DNA of 64,000 nucleotides. Source: Glebionis coronaria (taxonomy: Eukaryota; Streptophyta; Magnoliopsida; Asterales; Asteraceae). A program made the translations under genes and the position numbers. Below, one piece after another: positions 38,760 through 49,850 of the stretch; positions within the stretch are counted from its first letter, which is position 1, and every line of letters begins with the position of its first letter. Under the pieces are notes generated by a model. That model was given only the letters and a program-made list of their open reading frames with translations, ran no database searches and was not told the origin of the DNA. Location: the NCBI GenBank assembly GCA_025667525.1, contig CM046878.1, positions 82,046,196 through 82,110,195 of the forward strand. The letters run 5' to 3'.

Positions 38760-39316
38760 TGATAGGTATACCTCAATTGCATATATATTATATTAAATGT
38801 AACTTTACTTTTCCTATTAAAATAACATAAAAGGCATATTTGAGAGAAAGATAGCAATGACATGCATTTGAAAAGAAGTCATGCAAGAAAGCAGTGCAAA
38901 CACATGCACTTGTAGTAAATAATGTACAGTCAATCATTGCTTGAAAGAATATAGAGCTTGGTAAGTTTGTACTTAAATATGATTTTCTAGCTCTATAAAT
39001 AGACACCAAAATATGAAGTAAAGAAACACAACAATATTCCTTGCAACTTACAATACCACTACGACACATTTTCCATTTACTCAATACAGTTGAATACTTT
39101 AATACACTTTACTTTCCAAATTTCATATCTCATACCTACACTTGTTATTATTATCTCTTATACCCAATACTGACTTGATCGTCGGAGTGTATTACGGGGA
39201 GAAAGTCCCGCATACATTCTAATGATATCTCTTGTTTCTTGAGTGATACAGATAACAGGTCCACGTGTCCGACAGTCAAGACTTATCACTTGGACCATCC
39301 AATCAACGTATCATCA
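38760..39316 (+). repeat. Tat 3' LTR of copy 3 (557 bp)
   Basis: TGATAGG... to ...CGTATCATCA, same length as 7163-7719 inverted. I saw one clear difference (C/T near 38945). A TATAAATA box lies at 38994-39001. Four bases after its end the foldback element begins, so no target duplication can be tested without the other end of the composite. Confidence 0.85.
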
Positions 39317-39319
39317 CAA

Positions 39320-40276
39320 TGTTATTCCTTTATTTGATTCTATTCGATTAATTCGACTCATTCTACTTACACAAAAACTTGACACGTGGTAAACATTTTA
39401 TTTTATGAATTGTACACGTAGGACCCGCAAAATACAAACAAGGACACTTCTTGTAAGTGCACTTGTTACTCGATCCCATGTCACATCGATTATTAGACTT
39501 GTAATTTTCTAATTAAATAATAAATTTATAATAATCTTCTTCATTATTCGACTTCGATCTAAAATTATTCGACTGTACTATTTAAAAATACAAAATTTCT
39601 AAAAATCTATTAAAATATTTATAAAAAAAAATTATTAAAAATTTATAAAAGAAATTTTATAAAAAAATTCAGATAATTTATAAAAAATTTCTTAAAACTT
39701 ATAAAAAATATATAAAAATTAAAAAAAAAATTAAAATTTTTATTAAAAATTCGTAAAAAATTTAAAGTTTTTTTTTCAAATTTTTTATATATTTTTATAA
39801 ATTTTTTGTATATTTTTTATTATTTTATATATTTTTTTATAAATTTTTGTTAACCTTTTATAAATTTTTATAAACTTTTCATAAGTTTTTATAAAAAAAA
39901 ATTATTAAAATTTTTTTTATAAATTTTTTATAAAAAATATATAAAAATGTATAAATATTCTAAAAAATTTATTAAAAATTTATAAATTTTATAAAAATAA
40001 AATCAAAATTAAAAAAAAAAACTTTATAAAAATTAGTGGAGAATATTATTACAAATATATTATTAAATTTAAAAGGTAAAAATTGAATAATCGATATGAC
40101 ATAAGTTCGAATAACAAGTACACTTACAAGAAGTGTACTTGTTTGTATTTGTGGATCCCATTAAAAAGTTTGCCACGTGTCAATATATTGTACAATTTAA
40201 AGAGTCGAATATGGTCGAATAGGGTCGAATAGAGTCGAATAAGGTCGAATATGGTCAAATAAAGTCGAATAAGAGT
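39320..40276. mobile_element. AT-rich foldback (long inverted repeat) element
   Basis: The left end (about 39338-39500) and right end (about 40090-40260) are imperfect inverted repeats of roughly 150 bases. They share the blocks GACACGTGG, ACAAACAAG and CACTTCTTGTAAGTG and repeated TTCGA pentamers. The 0.6-kb middle is extremely AT-rich with runs such as TTTATAAAAA and no gene. It resembles non-autonomous foldback or Mutator-like elements; the superfamily is unresolved because I cannot define a target duplication. Confidence 0.6.
40202..40276 (+). repeat. 10-bp tandem repeat at right end of foldback element
   Basis: About seven units of GTCGAATARG in a row, with minor variants such as GTCAAATAAA. 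Confidence 0.8.
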
Positions 40277-40609
40277 AATTGCTTAATTGTTTCTATTTTG
40301 AGACCTTTAAAAAATGTCATATACCTTATAGGTTATTTCATGAATTAGCCCTTTTATTATAAAATAATTTAATATGTGTTAAGATTATATGTTAATATAA
40401 ATATAGTTAAGGTATATTAGAAAGAAAATCATTTATTTTTAGTAAAAAAAATGATCTTTTTTAACTGCTTAGGCGGATGTTGACGTCTTTTGACTTTTCC
40501 TTTTAGTTTGGTCGCCTAACCATAAACCGAGGTGACGTATGCATGCCTAGAGCTTAAGCGGCTGCTTACTCCTCCTTTTATAACACTGGCTATGAATCAT
40601 CGTAATTAG
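40277..40609. other. No gene seen
   Basis: AT-rich intergenic sequence. No supported feature on either strand. Confidence 0.4.
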
Positions 40610-40805
40610 AACGAGTGGACTTTCAAGTTGGCTTGAAACTCTTGAAGTACATTTTATAAAGATATCCACGCACTAAGACCCAAATGTAAAATATAACTCG
40701 CCAACATGTTCAGAAACGAGAAAATCATGAACAAAACGAATGTTGATTTGAATATGTTTAGTGCGACGATGTTGAACTAAATTAGAGGAAAGATAAACCA
40801 TACTA
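40610..40805 (-). pseudogene. Decayed Ty1/copia RNase H fragment
   Basis: On the minus strand one frame reads VYLSSNLVQHRRTKHIQI, then a His/Phe-rich stretch, an in-frame stop, and CVDIFIKCTSR. This follows the copia RNase H/pol C-terminus order: a segment before RTKHIEID, then the ADIFTK-like motif. It is short and mutated and no other copia domain is adjacent. It is a relic, not a gene. Confidence 0.6.
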
Positions 40806-41131
40806 CTACGTAGCTAGTTTTCGTTGAAAAAGAGGCCATAAATGGGGTTAGAGTGAGATGATAATCTTTGATATCTTCTCATATAGTGTATTTTTGTTTT
40901 TTCGAATTTAGTAATTTGACCCTTTGATTATTTAGGTATCACGAAGTTTGTATCGAAATAATTCAAAAGCACTACGTTTTTAGGCACAAAAGAACTAAGG
41001 AAAAACTACGAAAGTATTGTATGATTATCGTATATTAAAATGATACCAAAATATATGCATTTTAATACCAAAATATATGTTATTATAACAAATTGTTATG
41101 AGAGTTAAAAGCAGTCAAAGTTGGTTAAGAG
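40806..41131. other. No gene seen
   Basis: AT-rich, probably the flank of the copia relic. Nothing supported. Confidence 0.4.
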
Positions 41132-41235
41132 CAATGTTTTAAAACTCGGTTTTTTAGTTGACCCGGTTTAGTGACCGATTTACGAGTCAACTGGTTTAAC
41201 CGGTTGAACCGCCAGGTCAACCCGGTTATGTATAT
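41132..41235 (+). repeat. CGGTT-rich dispersed repeat, left-type end
   Basis: Starts CAATGTTTTAAAACTCGG and continues with many AACCGGTT/GGGTCAAC words. It is clearly related to 53771-53870 and, inverted, to 59505-59657. Its partner end was not found nearby. Confidence 0.6.
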
Positions 41236-42165
41236 ATGTACATTTTTTTAATATTTAATATGTAGTGTTGAATTATCTTATAATTTATCTTTCGTTCAAC
41301 TTAACGGATGAAAAATATGTATATTTACTCATGATTTTTAGTTTTATATATATGACTATAAGTATGCAAAAAAAATGATGATTTGATTATTGCGATTTCA
41401 AACTGGAATATCAAATCCAAACACTATTTTTTAAAATGGAGTTTTCAAAATGATGATTTTTCAAAATGGAGTTTTCAAAATGAATAATTTGTTTTCAATA
41501 AGCACATCCAAACACCCACTTATTTGAAATAAAATTATACAATTTTCAAAATTGTAAAAGCTATAAATTTTAAAGGCTCAAAATGTAAATAAACAAAGAT
41601 AATCATCTTCCTCGTGATCTAATCTTTCAACATATTTTCTTCATAAAATTCATACAAAAATTTTGTTGTTTAACATAATCTTGTCAATTTAACGCTAAAA
41701 ATCAATTTTATTCTTCATCCTAAAGTTTTAAAATCGGGGCCCCTTTCAAATTTGAATGCTTGTGTTACACATGCTCAAATCCGGCCATGAATATTAACAT
41801 ATAACGTATATTAGTTTTACGACCATTAGATAGTTCAGTTTGGAGAAACGAAGATTGTATAGCACATTTGATATCTTTATGGAATTAATTTTATTCAAGA
41901 CAAATCGGCTCAAATTTCGCTACTAAACACTAGACGCGATTTAACGTGGCAATACAAACGAATGCTCATGTCAGAATGTATTATAAAAAGACACCAGCTT
42001 CTTCTTTAGCGATCTGATTTCAGTGGAATTGATTGAACTACTTTGAAGTATGCAATTTATAACAAGAGTTACGCAAGAGTTACGCAAGCTTCTTAGCTAG
42101 AAATGTTTCTAAACGTCCAAAACAATTTCTTATGTAGATTTCAATATTGATTTTTTCACACAATA
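41236..42165. other. No gene seen
   Basis: AT-rich. A short local duplication of TTTTCAAAATGGAG occurs near 41440-41480. No coding signal on either strand. Confidence 0.4.
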
Positions 42166-42169
42166 TAAT

Positions 42170-42625
42170 TGGGTCACGGATTCGATTATCAAGTGAACTC
42201 GGTTGAGTCACCGAATCACATGATCCACCACTCGGCCAACCCATCTGGTCACGAGTGTTATCATCAGTCCACGGGTTCGATCACCTAGTTACGGTTCGAC
42301 CATCGGGTCAACCTAATTGAAGCATTAGATCACGGGATCAACCACCGGGTTAACCCGGTCGAATCACCAGGTCAAGTGTTCGATCACCGGATCAACCGGT
42401 CGAGTAACCAGATCAACCCGGTCGCCCGTCACCGGGTCACGCGTTCGACCACCAAGTCAAACTGGTCGAGCCACCGGGTCATGCATTCGACCATTGAATA
42501 AACTCGTTCGAGTCACTAAGCACGCATTCGACCATTAGGTCAACCCGTTCGAGTCATCGGGTCACTGATTCTACCACCGGATCTACCGGTCGAGTCACTG
42601 GGTTACCGATTCAACCATCGAGTAA
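42170..42625 (+). repeat. 41-42-bp minisatellite, about 11 degenerate units
   Basis: Units alternate two half-motifs, TTCGACCACCGGGTCAAC and GGTCGAGTCACCGGGTCAC. The four units between about 42430 and 42600 are 42, 42, 41 and 41 bases. Units drift more toward the left. Confidence 0.75.
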
Positions 42626-42792
42626 ATTAGTATATTCTTAGCTATATTTCGTTGGACAATTTCCGTCGTTATGCGCGAGTACACGTATAGTGTTTAAAAG
42701 AATGATGCATAACAAGTGTGAAAAAAAAAATAAACGTCCCCACATTTTTAATGTGTAAAATACCATAGCTTCTTCACACTTTGTGGATCACT

Positions 42793-42848
42793 TTTGTAAC
42801 ACCCAAATCCTCCGTACTTCTTATGTGTGTGATATTGGGTGTTACAAA
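42793..42848. repeat. Perfect 14-bp inverted repeat next to copia-like element
   Basis: TTTGTAACACCCAA at 42793-42806 and its exact complement at 42835-42848, with a 28-base loop. The right arm contains the target site (ACAAA) of the LTR element that follows. Confidence 0.8.
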
Positions 42849-43608
42849 TGTTCGAGTTATTTTGTGAGTTTGGTAAGTTTTATTACTCACAAAGCGTAAA
42901 GTACAACCAGCTGATGGAGCAACTGATTATACATGGCTAGCAGCATATGGTACAAGCCTAGAATAGGGTATATTACCACAAATTTGTGTTGACTTGGTAA
43001 AACAAAATAAGGGCTGATTTAGTGGAACTTCCATCCACGACTCCTTATTTTATGATGCATGACTATGACCACATCTGATGAATGTGATCATGTCCAACCT
43101 ATCCAAGTAGTGTATATAAAGACCATGTTGGGATCTTGAATAAAGAATATGAGAAATACACAAATATACATCTGAGATAAGTTGCTGCCATTTGCCTCTT
43201 GTTTTCTACATACCGCCATCTTGCGTTGCAAATCGAGTTGTTGCTATTCGACGTTTGTGTGTGTGAACTGTATCAATCCTGGAGTGCTTTGGCTCGTAGA
43301 CTCCAGCAACTTTACGGGGTGCCTAACTTACTTAAAAGGACAGGGAATTGGCTTCCCGTACAGTTTCAAGTTTCACTTTGGGTCCTTTTGATCTTTGCTG
43401 CTGTTGCGTTTCGGGTCTGCCGTTGGGCTTCACAATTTTCTTGTTGTCCAGAAGGTGTACTAGTGACTCCTGAACCATTACCATATTGTGGGTCTTATCC
43501 TTAAAAGTATCAGTAAGGTACATTACACTATTTGGTTCTATACTTATGATTTTATCATATTTGCTTGCAAGAGATGATGCAGCAAAATGTTAAATTATAT
43601 TTTCAACA
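42849..43608 (+). repeat. 5' LTR of copia-like element (760 bp)
   Basis: Starts TGTTCGAG, a changed TGTTGGAG, and ends TTTTCAACA. Includes TATATAAAG near 43113-43121 as a possible TATA box. Open frames inside recur in the other LTR and are not genes. Confidence 0.85.
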
Positions 43609-44978
43609 ATCTTTTAAGTACGTTTAGTGCAATTATATAATTGAACCAAATTGTAGTCTAGTGGAGATCACATGTATGACTAAGAGCAATGTATAAGAGT
43701 AGGCGACTACACATCAGAAACTAAAACTAAATTATGTATTAGTTTGTTTTAGCCGTAACTTGTTTTCATAATTTATAGTGAAAACTTTGAAGGTTTTAAA
43801 CATGTCACAAGGCTCATGTTAAAATGGATGTAGTATATGTTTAAAATTGTGAAACCAATTTGAGATATCTAAAGATGATAGATAATTGAGGTCAGTAGGT
43901 TTTGTAAGGATCGAATTATCACTTTATGTGTAGTTGTGATTTTATCTATGAATCAATGTGTGCGAAAACTAATGGTGGGGTTGTAGAGTGGAAGCTTGAT
44001 CATAGGGAGTTTCAAATGTATATGACTCTATGTGTTGGTACATTGCTTTGGTAATTAATTTATTGCATATACGAGTTGGTAATGTATCATATATATCCTT
44101 GTTGTTTGTGTTTATTAAACGAGAATATTTACATTGACCTAATTGAATATTACAATTGTAACTTAATTGGAATTGGATGGAAAGGTTAAGCTATAATAGT
44201 ATTAGTGCGATAGAATTTAACACAGACCCACCACCATATACTTTCGCAACATGTTGTGTATCCAGTATATGTTAGTAACCAAGTTTTGTTTATGAGGTTT
44301 TTTTTTGTGATTGTTGATTGGTACATCCAAGGTGGGACATATAATGTATTGTAATAAAATCCGACTTGGTTAAGGAAATATTCTAAGGAGAGAATTTATT
44401 CATATCATGAAAGAAGTTGTATTAAGACGACTATGCATGGAACACGAGTTTGAATTGTGCTATAGTTGCAAGTCCATGTTTTTAAAAAAATTTATGTTTA
44501 TTAGCAATTTATGTGAAAACTAATTTGTGACTCACTAAATTGTGTTTTTTAACAATCTGGTGGAGAATATTGATACATCTCGTGAAGGAAATTGGATCTC
44601 GTCGATTAGTTTTTGAGAGCTATTGAAAACTCAAAAGAGTCGTATGTGATAAAATCTTTATGAGGATAACTTGAGATACCATGAGGTAGTAGTGTTTAAT
44701 CAAGAAACTAAAGTAAGCAAGATGGCTTATTGTTCCTTTTATTTGAGAAATGAAAGAGTCTAAATATCTCATTCCAAGTGTGGTTTAATGCTTAAATGTA
44801 ATCGACATAACTTTGTCTAGTTGTGACTAGTTAGTACATTTGCAACCTAATCTCAGAAGGTTAAGGGCACTTCAAGTACTTCTTGGTTTGGTCACATTGA
44901 TGTTTAAATTTTGCAAGTGTTTAAATTTCGCAATATGGTGGGTTTATGTACACATGAAATGTGTTGCTTCTTGAGCGG
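43609..44978. other. Non-coding interior of copia-like element, left part
   Basis: No domain recognised and no primer site beside the LTR. AT-rich with multiple stops in all frames. Confidence 0.5.
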
Positions 44979-45966
44979 CAGGGCCGGCCCTGGGGCTGGG
45001 CGAGGTGGGCGACCGCCCAGGGCATCAAACAAAATGAGGGCATCGAATTTCTAGTTTAGAAACTGATTTTATGTGTTGCGTATGATATTGTGATGAAAAA
45101 ACGATGCCTAACAGAATAGGAGCAAATCTAATATGACGAATTTGATAACGAATGGCCGGAAAATATGGAAGTTACACTTTTCAGATGAACATCGTATTTT
45201 TTGTTAAGCTGGAAGATGAAGTTAATGAGAGAGAGACACTTTTGTTTTGTTTTTTTTTTCTTAAAAAGAAAGGGTAATCACGTGTGGTAGAATGTACAGT
45301 ATGTTTTAGGAAGAGCTTTAGGTAAAGTTGCACTAAATTATTAATGGTTTATTATCTCCACTGTCTTTTACTACGTAGTTTTTACCAATTCATTTTTAAA
45401 GCATATAGTTATAAAATGTTTATTCATAATTAAAACGACTACTCGTATTTTTTTTAATTATTTCTAAGGTATAGTTTTTCTATTAAATACTGTATTAAAT
45501 TACATTGTAAAAAGTACGTTTATCTCGTTTTTAAAAAATGTCTTGAATGATTGGTTGACAATGAAGATATTAGTATTTTTCTATTTGATTTTCAGGAGTT
45601 AAGGCTGGTTGCATTGGTAAATCGTTAAAGTCAATCGACCGATTTCACGACTCGGTCTTCTCGATGTGGCGACCGAGTGAATCGTCGTAAAAAAATCACT
45701 TGCTATAAGTTTTGACTCCGTATACCTTTTGAATTTGTGAACTACCATTTATACATCACCATTATGAATAATGTAGTAATTCCGTCCATTTTTATCTTCC
45801 ACATTATATAAATGGAACCAAATACCCTAAATTGCGGTAAAAAAACCCAAGTTCCGGCCAAGTAATATAAACTAGTACTAAAGTGTGCTTATAGTGAAAA
45901 TATATTATTAGGGGCATATTTTGATAATCTCGCCCCGGGCAATAAAAAAACTCAGGACCGGCCCTG
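44979..45966. mobile_element. hAT-type non-autonomous transposon (988 bp)
   Basis: Terminal inverted repeats CAGGGCCGGCCCTGG and, inverted from the right end, CAGGGCCGGTCCTGAG. The 8-bp duplication TTGAGCGG lies at 44971-44978 and 45967-45974. Eight-base duplications and CAGGG-type ends are characteristic of hAT elements. No transposase frame is present, so it is non-autonomous. It lies inside the copia-like element and is younger than it. Confidence 0.88.
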
Positions 45967-46060
45967 TTGAGCGGAAGCAAGTGTGTGTTTCTCACTTTTT
46001 TGAGCTTATTGCCTAGTTGTGGCCAACTGAGAGGATAGGATGAATCTTGCCTATTTGGAC

Positions 46061-46405
46061 ACATATGGGCACTTTTTGCCCATTTTCAAAAAAGGATGGG
46101 GCTCTTTTTGCCCATTCTTTATAATGGATGGGCTAAACGGGCGCATATGTAAGAAACTAAATGGGCTTAACGGGCGTACTTGTAAAATACAAATTAGTAT
46201 ACTTGACGAATATTTTTTATTAAATTTTTTATCCCCGGCTTTCAAACAAGTATTTTTATTTTTTAATTGTATGTTTTTATATGTTTTTTCCCTTTTTTAA
46301 CTTGCGCCCGTTTAGCCCGCCCATTTTGCCCGCCCGTTTCGCCCGTGCCCATTTAGCCCACGCCCGTTTAGCCCGCCCGCCCGCCCGTTTTGCCACCTCT
46401 AATTA
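46061..46405. repeat. GGGC/CCCG-rich dispersed repeat
   Basis: Left part has GGGCTAAACGGGC and TTTTTGCCCATT words; right part has dense CCCGCCCGTTTAGCCC words ending GTTTTGCCACC. Internally inverted-repeat-like. Probably a separate small element within the copia-like interior; boundaries uncertain. Confidence 0.5.
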
Positions 46406-47198
46406 GAGATCTACTACTACCTCGAGATTCCATCGTGATAGAATGTGTTAAAATATTTGAAAATGGCCATTAATGACAAGTTTGTCAATAAATCTAGAAA
46501 CTTGACGTTGGCACTGCTAAGTCTCTGACGAGAGACTTGGTGAGTGATTGTGATCGACAAGCGTTGTTATAGTTTGTCGGGTAGCCTATTAAGACTCTGA
46601 CGAGGGACTTAATGAGGCTTGCAAGGAGACACGAGTCTGAAACCATTGAGAATCGGTTAGTGATGGAAATCCAACTTGATTGTAGTGCTCCTACATTACG
46701 AGTTTAAATGGGTAATAACGAAGTCATTGATTGGTAGAAGGTGCTATCGATAAATTGACTCATGTATAGCTTAGATAGCACGGCGTTGTCGAGAAAGGGT
46801 GAGATTCTTCTCTTAACAAAGCTTTTGAGGCGTCTTAGCAACGCATACGTTATAGTAGCTTTGCCTATATGACCTAGAGGTGGTGTCGCCTTGAATGGAG
46901 AGTTGTGGTTTCTCTCTTAGAGGGTCATGAACCCGGATTAAGCGCACGGGCATATTCGCGCTCAGTGAGAACGCGATGGTTACGATGAGGAGTGTGTAGA
47001 AGTGTGCGAGTGAAACAAAAAGATTTTTGGTTTAATCTTCGGACACCATTATATCTTATAAGGTTTGTGGTTTAATCTTCGGACACCATCGAATCAGTTT
47101 CACTTTGCATATTTTGAGTAAACAAGGTTTAATCTTAGTGACACCTTCGTGACATAACTCATTAGAGTGGTAGAAAACTTTCCAACCTGGTGGGGGAT
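46406..47198. other. Non-coding interior of copia-like element, right part
   Basis: Contains two near copies of a 27-base phrase around CTCTGACGAG (about 46519 and 46590) and three of TTTAATCTT..GACACC (47030-47150). The purine tract GGTGGGGGA ends next to the 3' LTR. Confidence 0.5.
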
Positions 47199-47953
47199 TG
47201 TTGGAGTTATTTAGTGGGTTTGGTAAGTTTTATTACTCACAAAGCGTAAAGTACAACCAACTGATGGAGCAACTGTACATGGCTAGCATCATATGGTACA
47301 AGCCTAGAATACGGTATAGTACCACAAATTTGTGTTGACTTGGTAAAACAAAATAAGGGCTGATTTAGTGGAACTTCCATCCATGACTCCTTATTTTATG
47401 ATGCATGACTATGACCACATCTGATGAATGTGGTCATGTCCAACCTATCCAAGTAGTGTATATAAAGACCATGTTGGGATCTTGAATAAAGAATATGAGA
47501 AATACACAAATATACATCTGAGATAAGTTGCTGCCATTTGCCTCTTGTTTTCTACATACCGCCATCTTGCGTTGCAAATCGAGTTGTTGCTATCCGACGT
47601 TTGTGTGTGTGAACTGTATCAATCCTAGAGTGCTTTGGCTCGTAGACTCCAGCAACTTTACGGGGTGCCTAACTTACTTAAAAGGACAGGGAATTGGCTT
47701 CCCGTACAGTTTCAAGTTTCACTTTGGGTCCTTTTGATCTTTGCTGCTGTTGCGTTTCGGGTCTGCCGCTGGGCTTCACAATTTTCTTGTTGTCCAGAAG
47801 GTGTACTAGTGACTCCTGAACCATTACCATATTGTGGGTCTTATCCTTAAAAGTATCAGTAAGGTACATTACACTATTTGGTTCTATACTTATGATTTTA
47901 TTATATTTGCTTACAAGAGATGATGCAGCAAAATGTTAAATTATATTTCAACA
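47199..47953 (+). repeat. 3' LTR of copia-like element (755 bp)
   Basis: TGTTGGAG... to ...TTTCAACA, matching 42849-43608 with scattered substitutions and a small indel near the start. Confidence 0.88.
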
Positions 47954-47958
47954 ACAAA

Positions 47959-48643
47959 TATTTACACTTGCTTTTATTTGAAACATTTATAAGTGTGTGT
48001 TTTCAAACTTTATTTACATTTATTTATGTAATAATGTTCACATAATTTTAAGTGTAAACAAACTCAAAATATTTTACACTTCTATTTAAAATATGTATAA
48101 AACAATATAAAAAAATGCTATCTTTATAGTGTGTTAGGAGTGGCCGAGGGGTTTAACATGGGAGTTGGGGACGATATTTACACCTAAATCCGGCATGCTG
48201 GCGATATGTAAGCTTTATCGGGTTTTTACACATTCAAGATATGCCTATGGGATTTTGGGTTAATCCGACATCGGTCGATAAATGCAAGTTGAGAGCGAGA
48301 AAGTGTGTAAATAAACACCAAGCTGCATTAGGAAAAGTTGTGGTCTCACTTTATGTTACTACAAATATTAGTTTGTTATTGTTTACGAACCATAACAAAA
48401 TTGTTTGAAACTCATCTATACACACACTCAAAGATGATGGCTCAAAAACCACCTTGACCGCATAAATGGCCATTACCTAGTAATAATGATTTGCATGTAG
48501 GATACTCTAGTTTTAGGACCCATTCAATTAACATAAGAAGAATAAGCAAGTAAAACAGCAAAATGTTTAATATAAATCGAATTTCAAGCATAAATCGTTT
48601 AACTTCTAGCATAAAGATTAGATTTAACATAAGTTAAAATACC
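47959..48643. other. Intergenic region 3' of the F-box locus
   Basis: No gene. 48140-48165 contains a tRNA A-box-like TGGCCGAGGGG but no B box, so it is at best a decayed SINE head. The last part would hold the 3' untranslated region of terminal exon A. Confidence 0.45.
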
Positions 48644-49850
48644 TCAAACAGCAAAAGGTTTAATAGCTCCCCAGGTGGGTTCAATCCACGCATGGGCGTA
48701 GAGAGGATGTTTGGTTCCCACAAAATCCCCAAAACTTTCTTCAATGTTTTTGTCATTGAAAGTGTGATACATGCCAGTTTCAAATGAATAGAACACCACC
48801 TTCCCATTCTTATTATAAAATCTTGCAAAGAAGATTTTGTCTTCCATTTCCCGCGTTTTGGCTTCAACGCAGATGCATGCGTCGTCAGAGATGTAAATTG
48901 TGCGCCTTCCTAAACCGTTTGTTTTCTCCCATTCTTTCGTAAGATCATTCAACCTGAATACCTCAATGGATTCTCCAAAATGGTCCACAAAGACAAGTAA
49001 CACATGCTGATCACATTTAGTCAGAAAATATTCTACTGGATACAATCTGGCGCAACTTCTCGGGGCTTCAACTACATCTTCCTCCAAAGAGTAATCTTCT
49101 TGACCCAAGTTTTTGAAAATACTAAGTTGTCCGTCTAGACACAAAGCATAAAGATCTCGGCCATAAAATATTGGATGAGAAAAGGGACAGGCTTCATCGT
49201 TGTCCTCAATTTCATTGTCATAATCCACACTAACCAAACGACTGACTAAACGCCAGGTTTGTTCTCCATGTACAAAGTGGATGTGCATGCCTTTCCAGCC
49301 AAATCCAACAACCATACAATCTGGGGAAGTTGGTGGTGCTGAGAAGCATAAACTATGAATCTCATCATTTACCTCGGGAAGATCATGTACCTCATTTGTG
49401 AAGGGGTTACAAAACACCAATCCACGCTCACTACGCTCAGTGTAATACAACAACCAACCATAATGAGAAAAACATATTTCGCCATCACTGATTGGAGCAT
49501 GTAGTTTTTTCATAAACTTGTTACCGTCAAAAGGATCTTCAAAAGTGACAGTGCCTCGTTTTTTGTCTGCCAACATTAGCCACGGCGAAAGCGAAGAATA
49601 ATTTTGCAATCTCTTTATTGCTGCTCCACCAACAGGCGCTGCTAAATGGCAGCGTTTGCATGTAGCACGAAAGTTCAAGTAGTCCAAGCCAATACAAAAC
49701 TCCATGATCATGTCGAAAACACCAAATGGAAGATTGAGTAGTTGTGATTCATCAAGTTCAACATCATCATTATCATTAAATAATCTTGCCACAATCCCAC
49801 CGTCCTTGTCTGCTATTTCTTTATTAACTTTAGCATAAGAAACTGCTAAC
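48644..49850 (-). CDS. F-box/DUF295 distal terminal exon (copy A of tandem duplicated exon)
   Basis: Open frame of 402 codons from a splice acceptor (CTTTTGCAG/GTTAGCAG, 49851-49853) to TGA at 48644. It encodes an F-box (LPFGVFDMIMEFC...FRATCKRCHLAA) followed by a KIB1-4/DUF295 beta-propeller (GWLLYY, NPFTNEVHDLP, further blades). It is closely related to the exon at 50140-51367 and has the same acceptor phase, so it could replace that exon after the first exon at 52066-53165. It has no first exon or promoter of its own in the 290 bases between the copies. It lacks the Asp-rich expansion of copy B and has small indels such as GGAAIKR for VVQWRGEAASKR. It may be an alternative 3' exon or a decaying duplicate; intact reading argues for recent use. 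Confidence 0.6.

Larger units (their letters stand above)
30655..39316 (+). mobile_element. Tat-lineage retrotransposon, copy 3 (5' truncated)
   Basis: Plus-strand order: gag from about residue 375, pol to 34899, non-coding tail, accessory gene on the minus strand (38483 to 36216), LTR 38760-39316. The 5' LTR, primer site and the first two thirds of gag are missing. With copy 2 it forms a palindrome whose arms match from pol out to the LTRs. Confidence 0.85.
42849..47953 (+). mobile_element. Copia-like LTR element without recognisable genes
   Basis: 5' LTR 42849-43608, interior 43609-47198, 3' LTR 47199-47953. The 5-bp duplication ACAAA lies at 42844-42848 and 47954-47958. The TGTTGGAG start preceded by the purine tract GGTGGGGGA is typical of plant Ty1/copia elements. 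The interior has no gag, protease, integrase, RT or RNase H on either strand and is interrupted by a hAT-type element (44979-45966). No clear tRNA primer site follows the 5' LTR. Differences between the LTRs are several times more numerous than in the nested Tekay-like element, so it is older. Confidence 0.85.

Noticed and set aside
42640..42690. Second Helitron 3' end (TATGCGCGAGTACACGTATAG)
   Set aside because: Resembles the end at 58990-59020 but lacks CTAG and has a weakened hairpin. No 5' partner found.
43182..43523. Frames of 63-101 codons in the copia-like LTR (also 47528-47869)
   Set aside because: LTR sequence on both strands. No motif, and composition consistent with chance.
43609..43640. 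Primer binding site after the copia-like 5' LTR
   Set aside because: No TGG-starting tRNA complement in the first 30 bases.
48140..48240. tRNA gene candidate (TGGCCGAGGGG A-box-like)
   Set aside because: No B box, no acceptor-stem pairing and no cloverleaf. At most a decayed SINE head.
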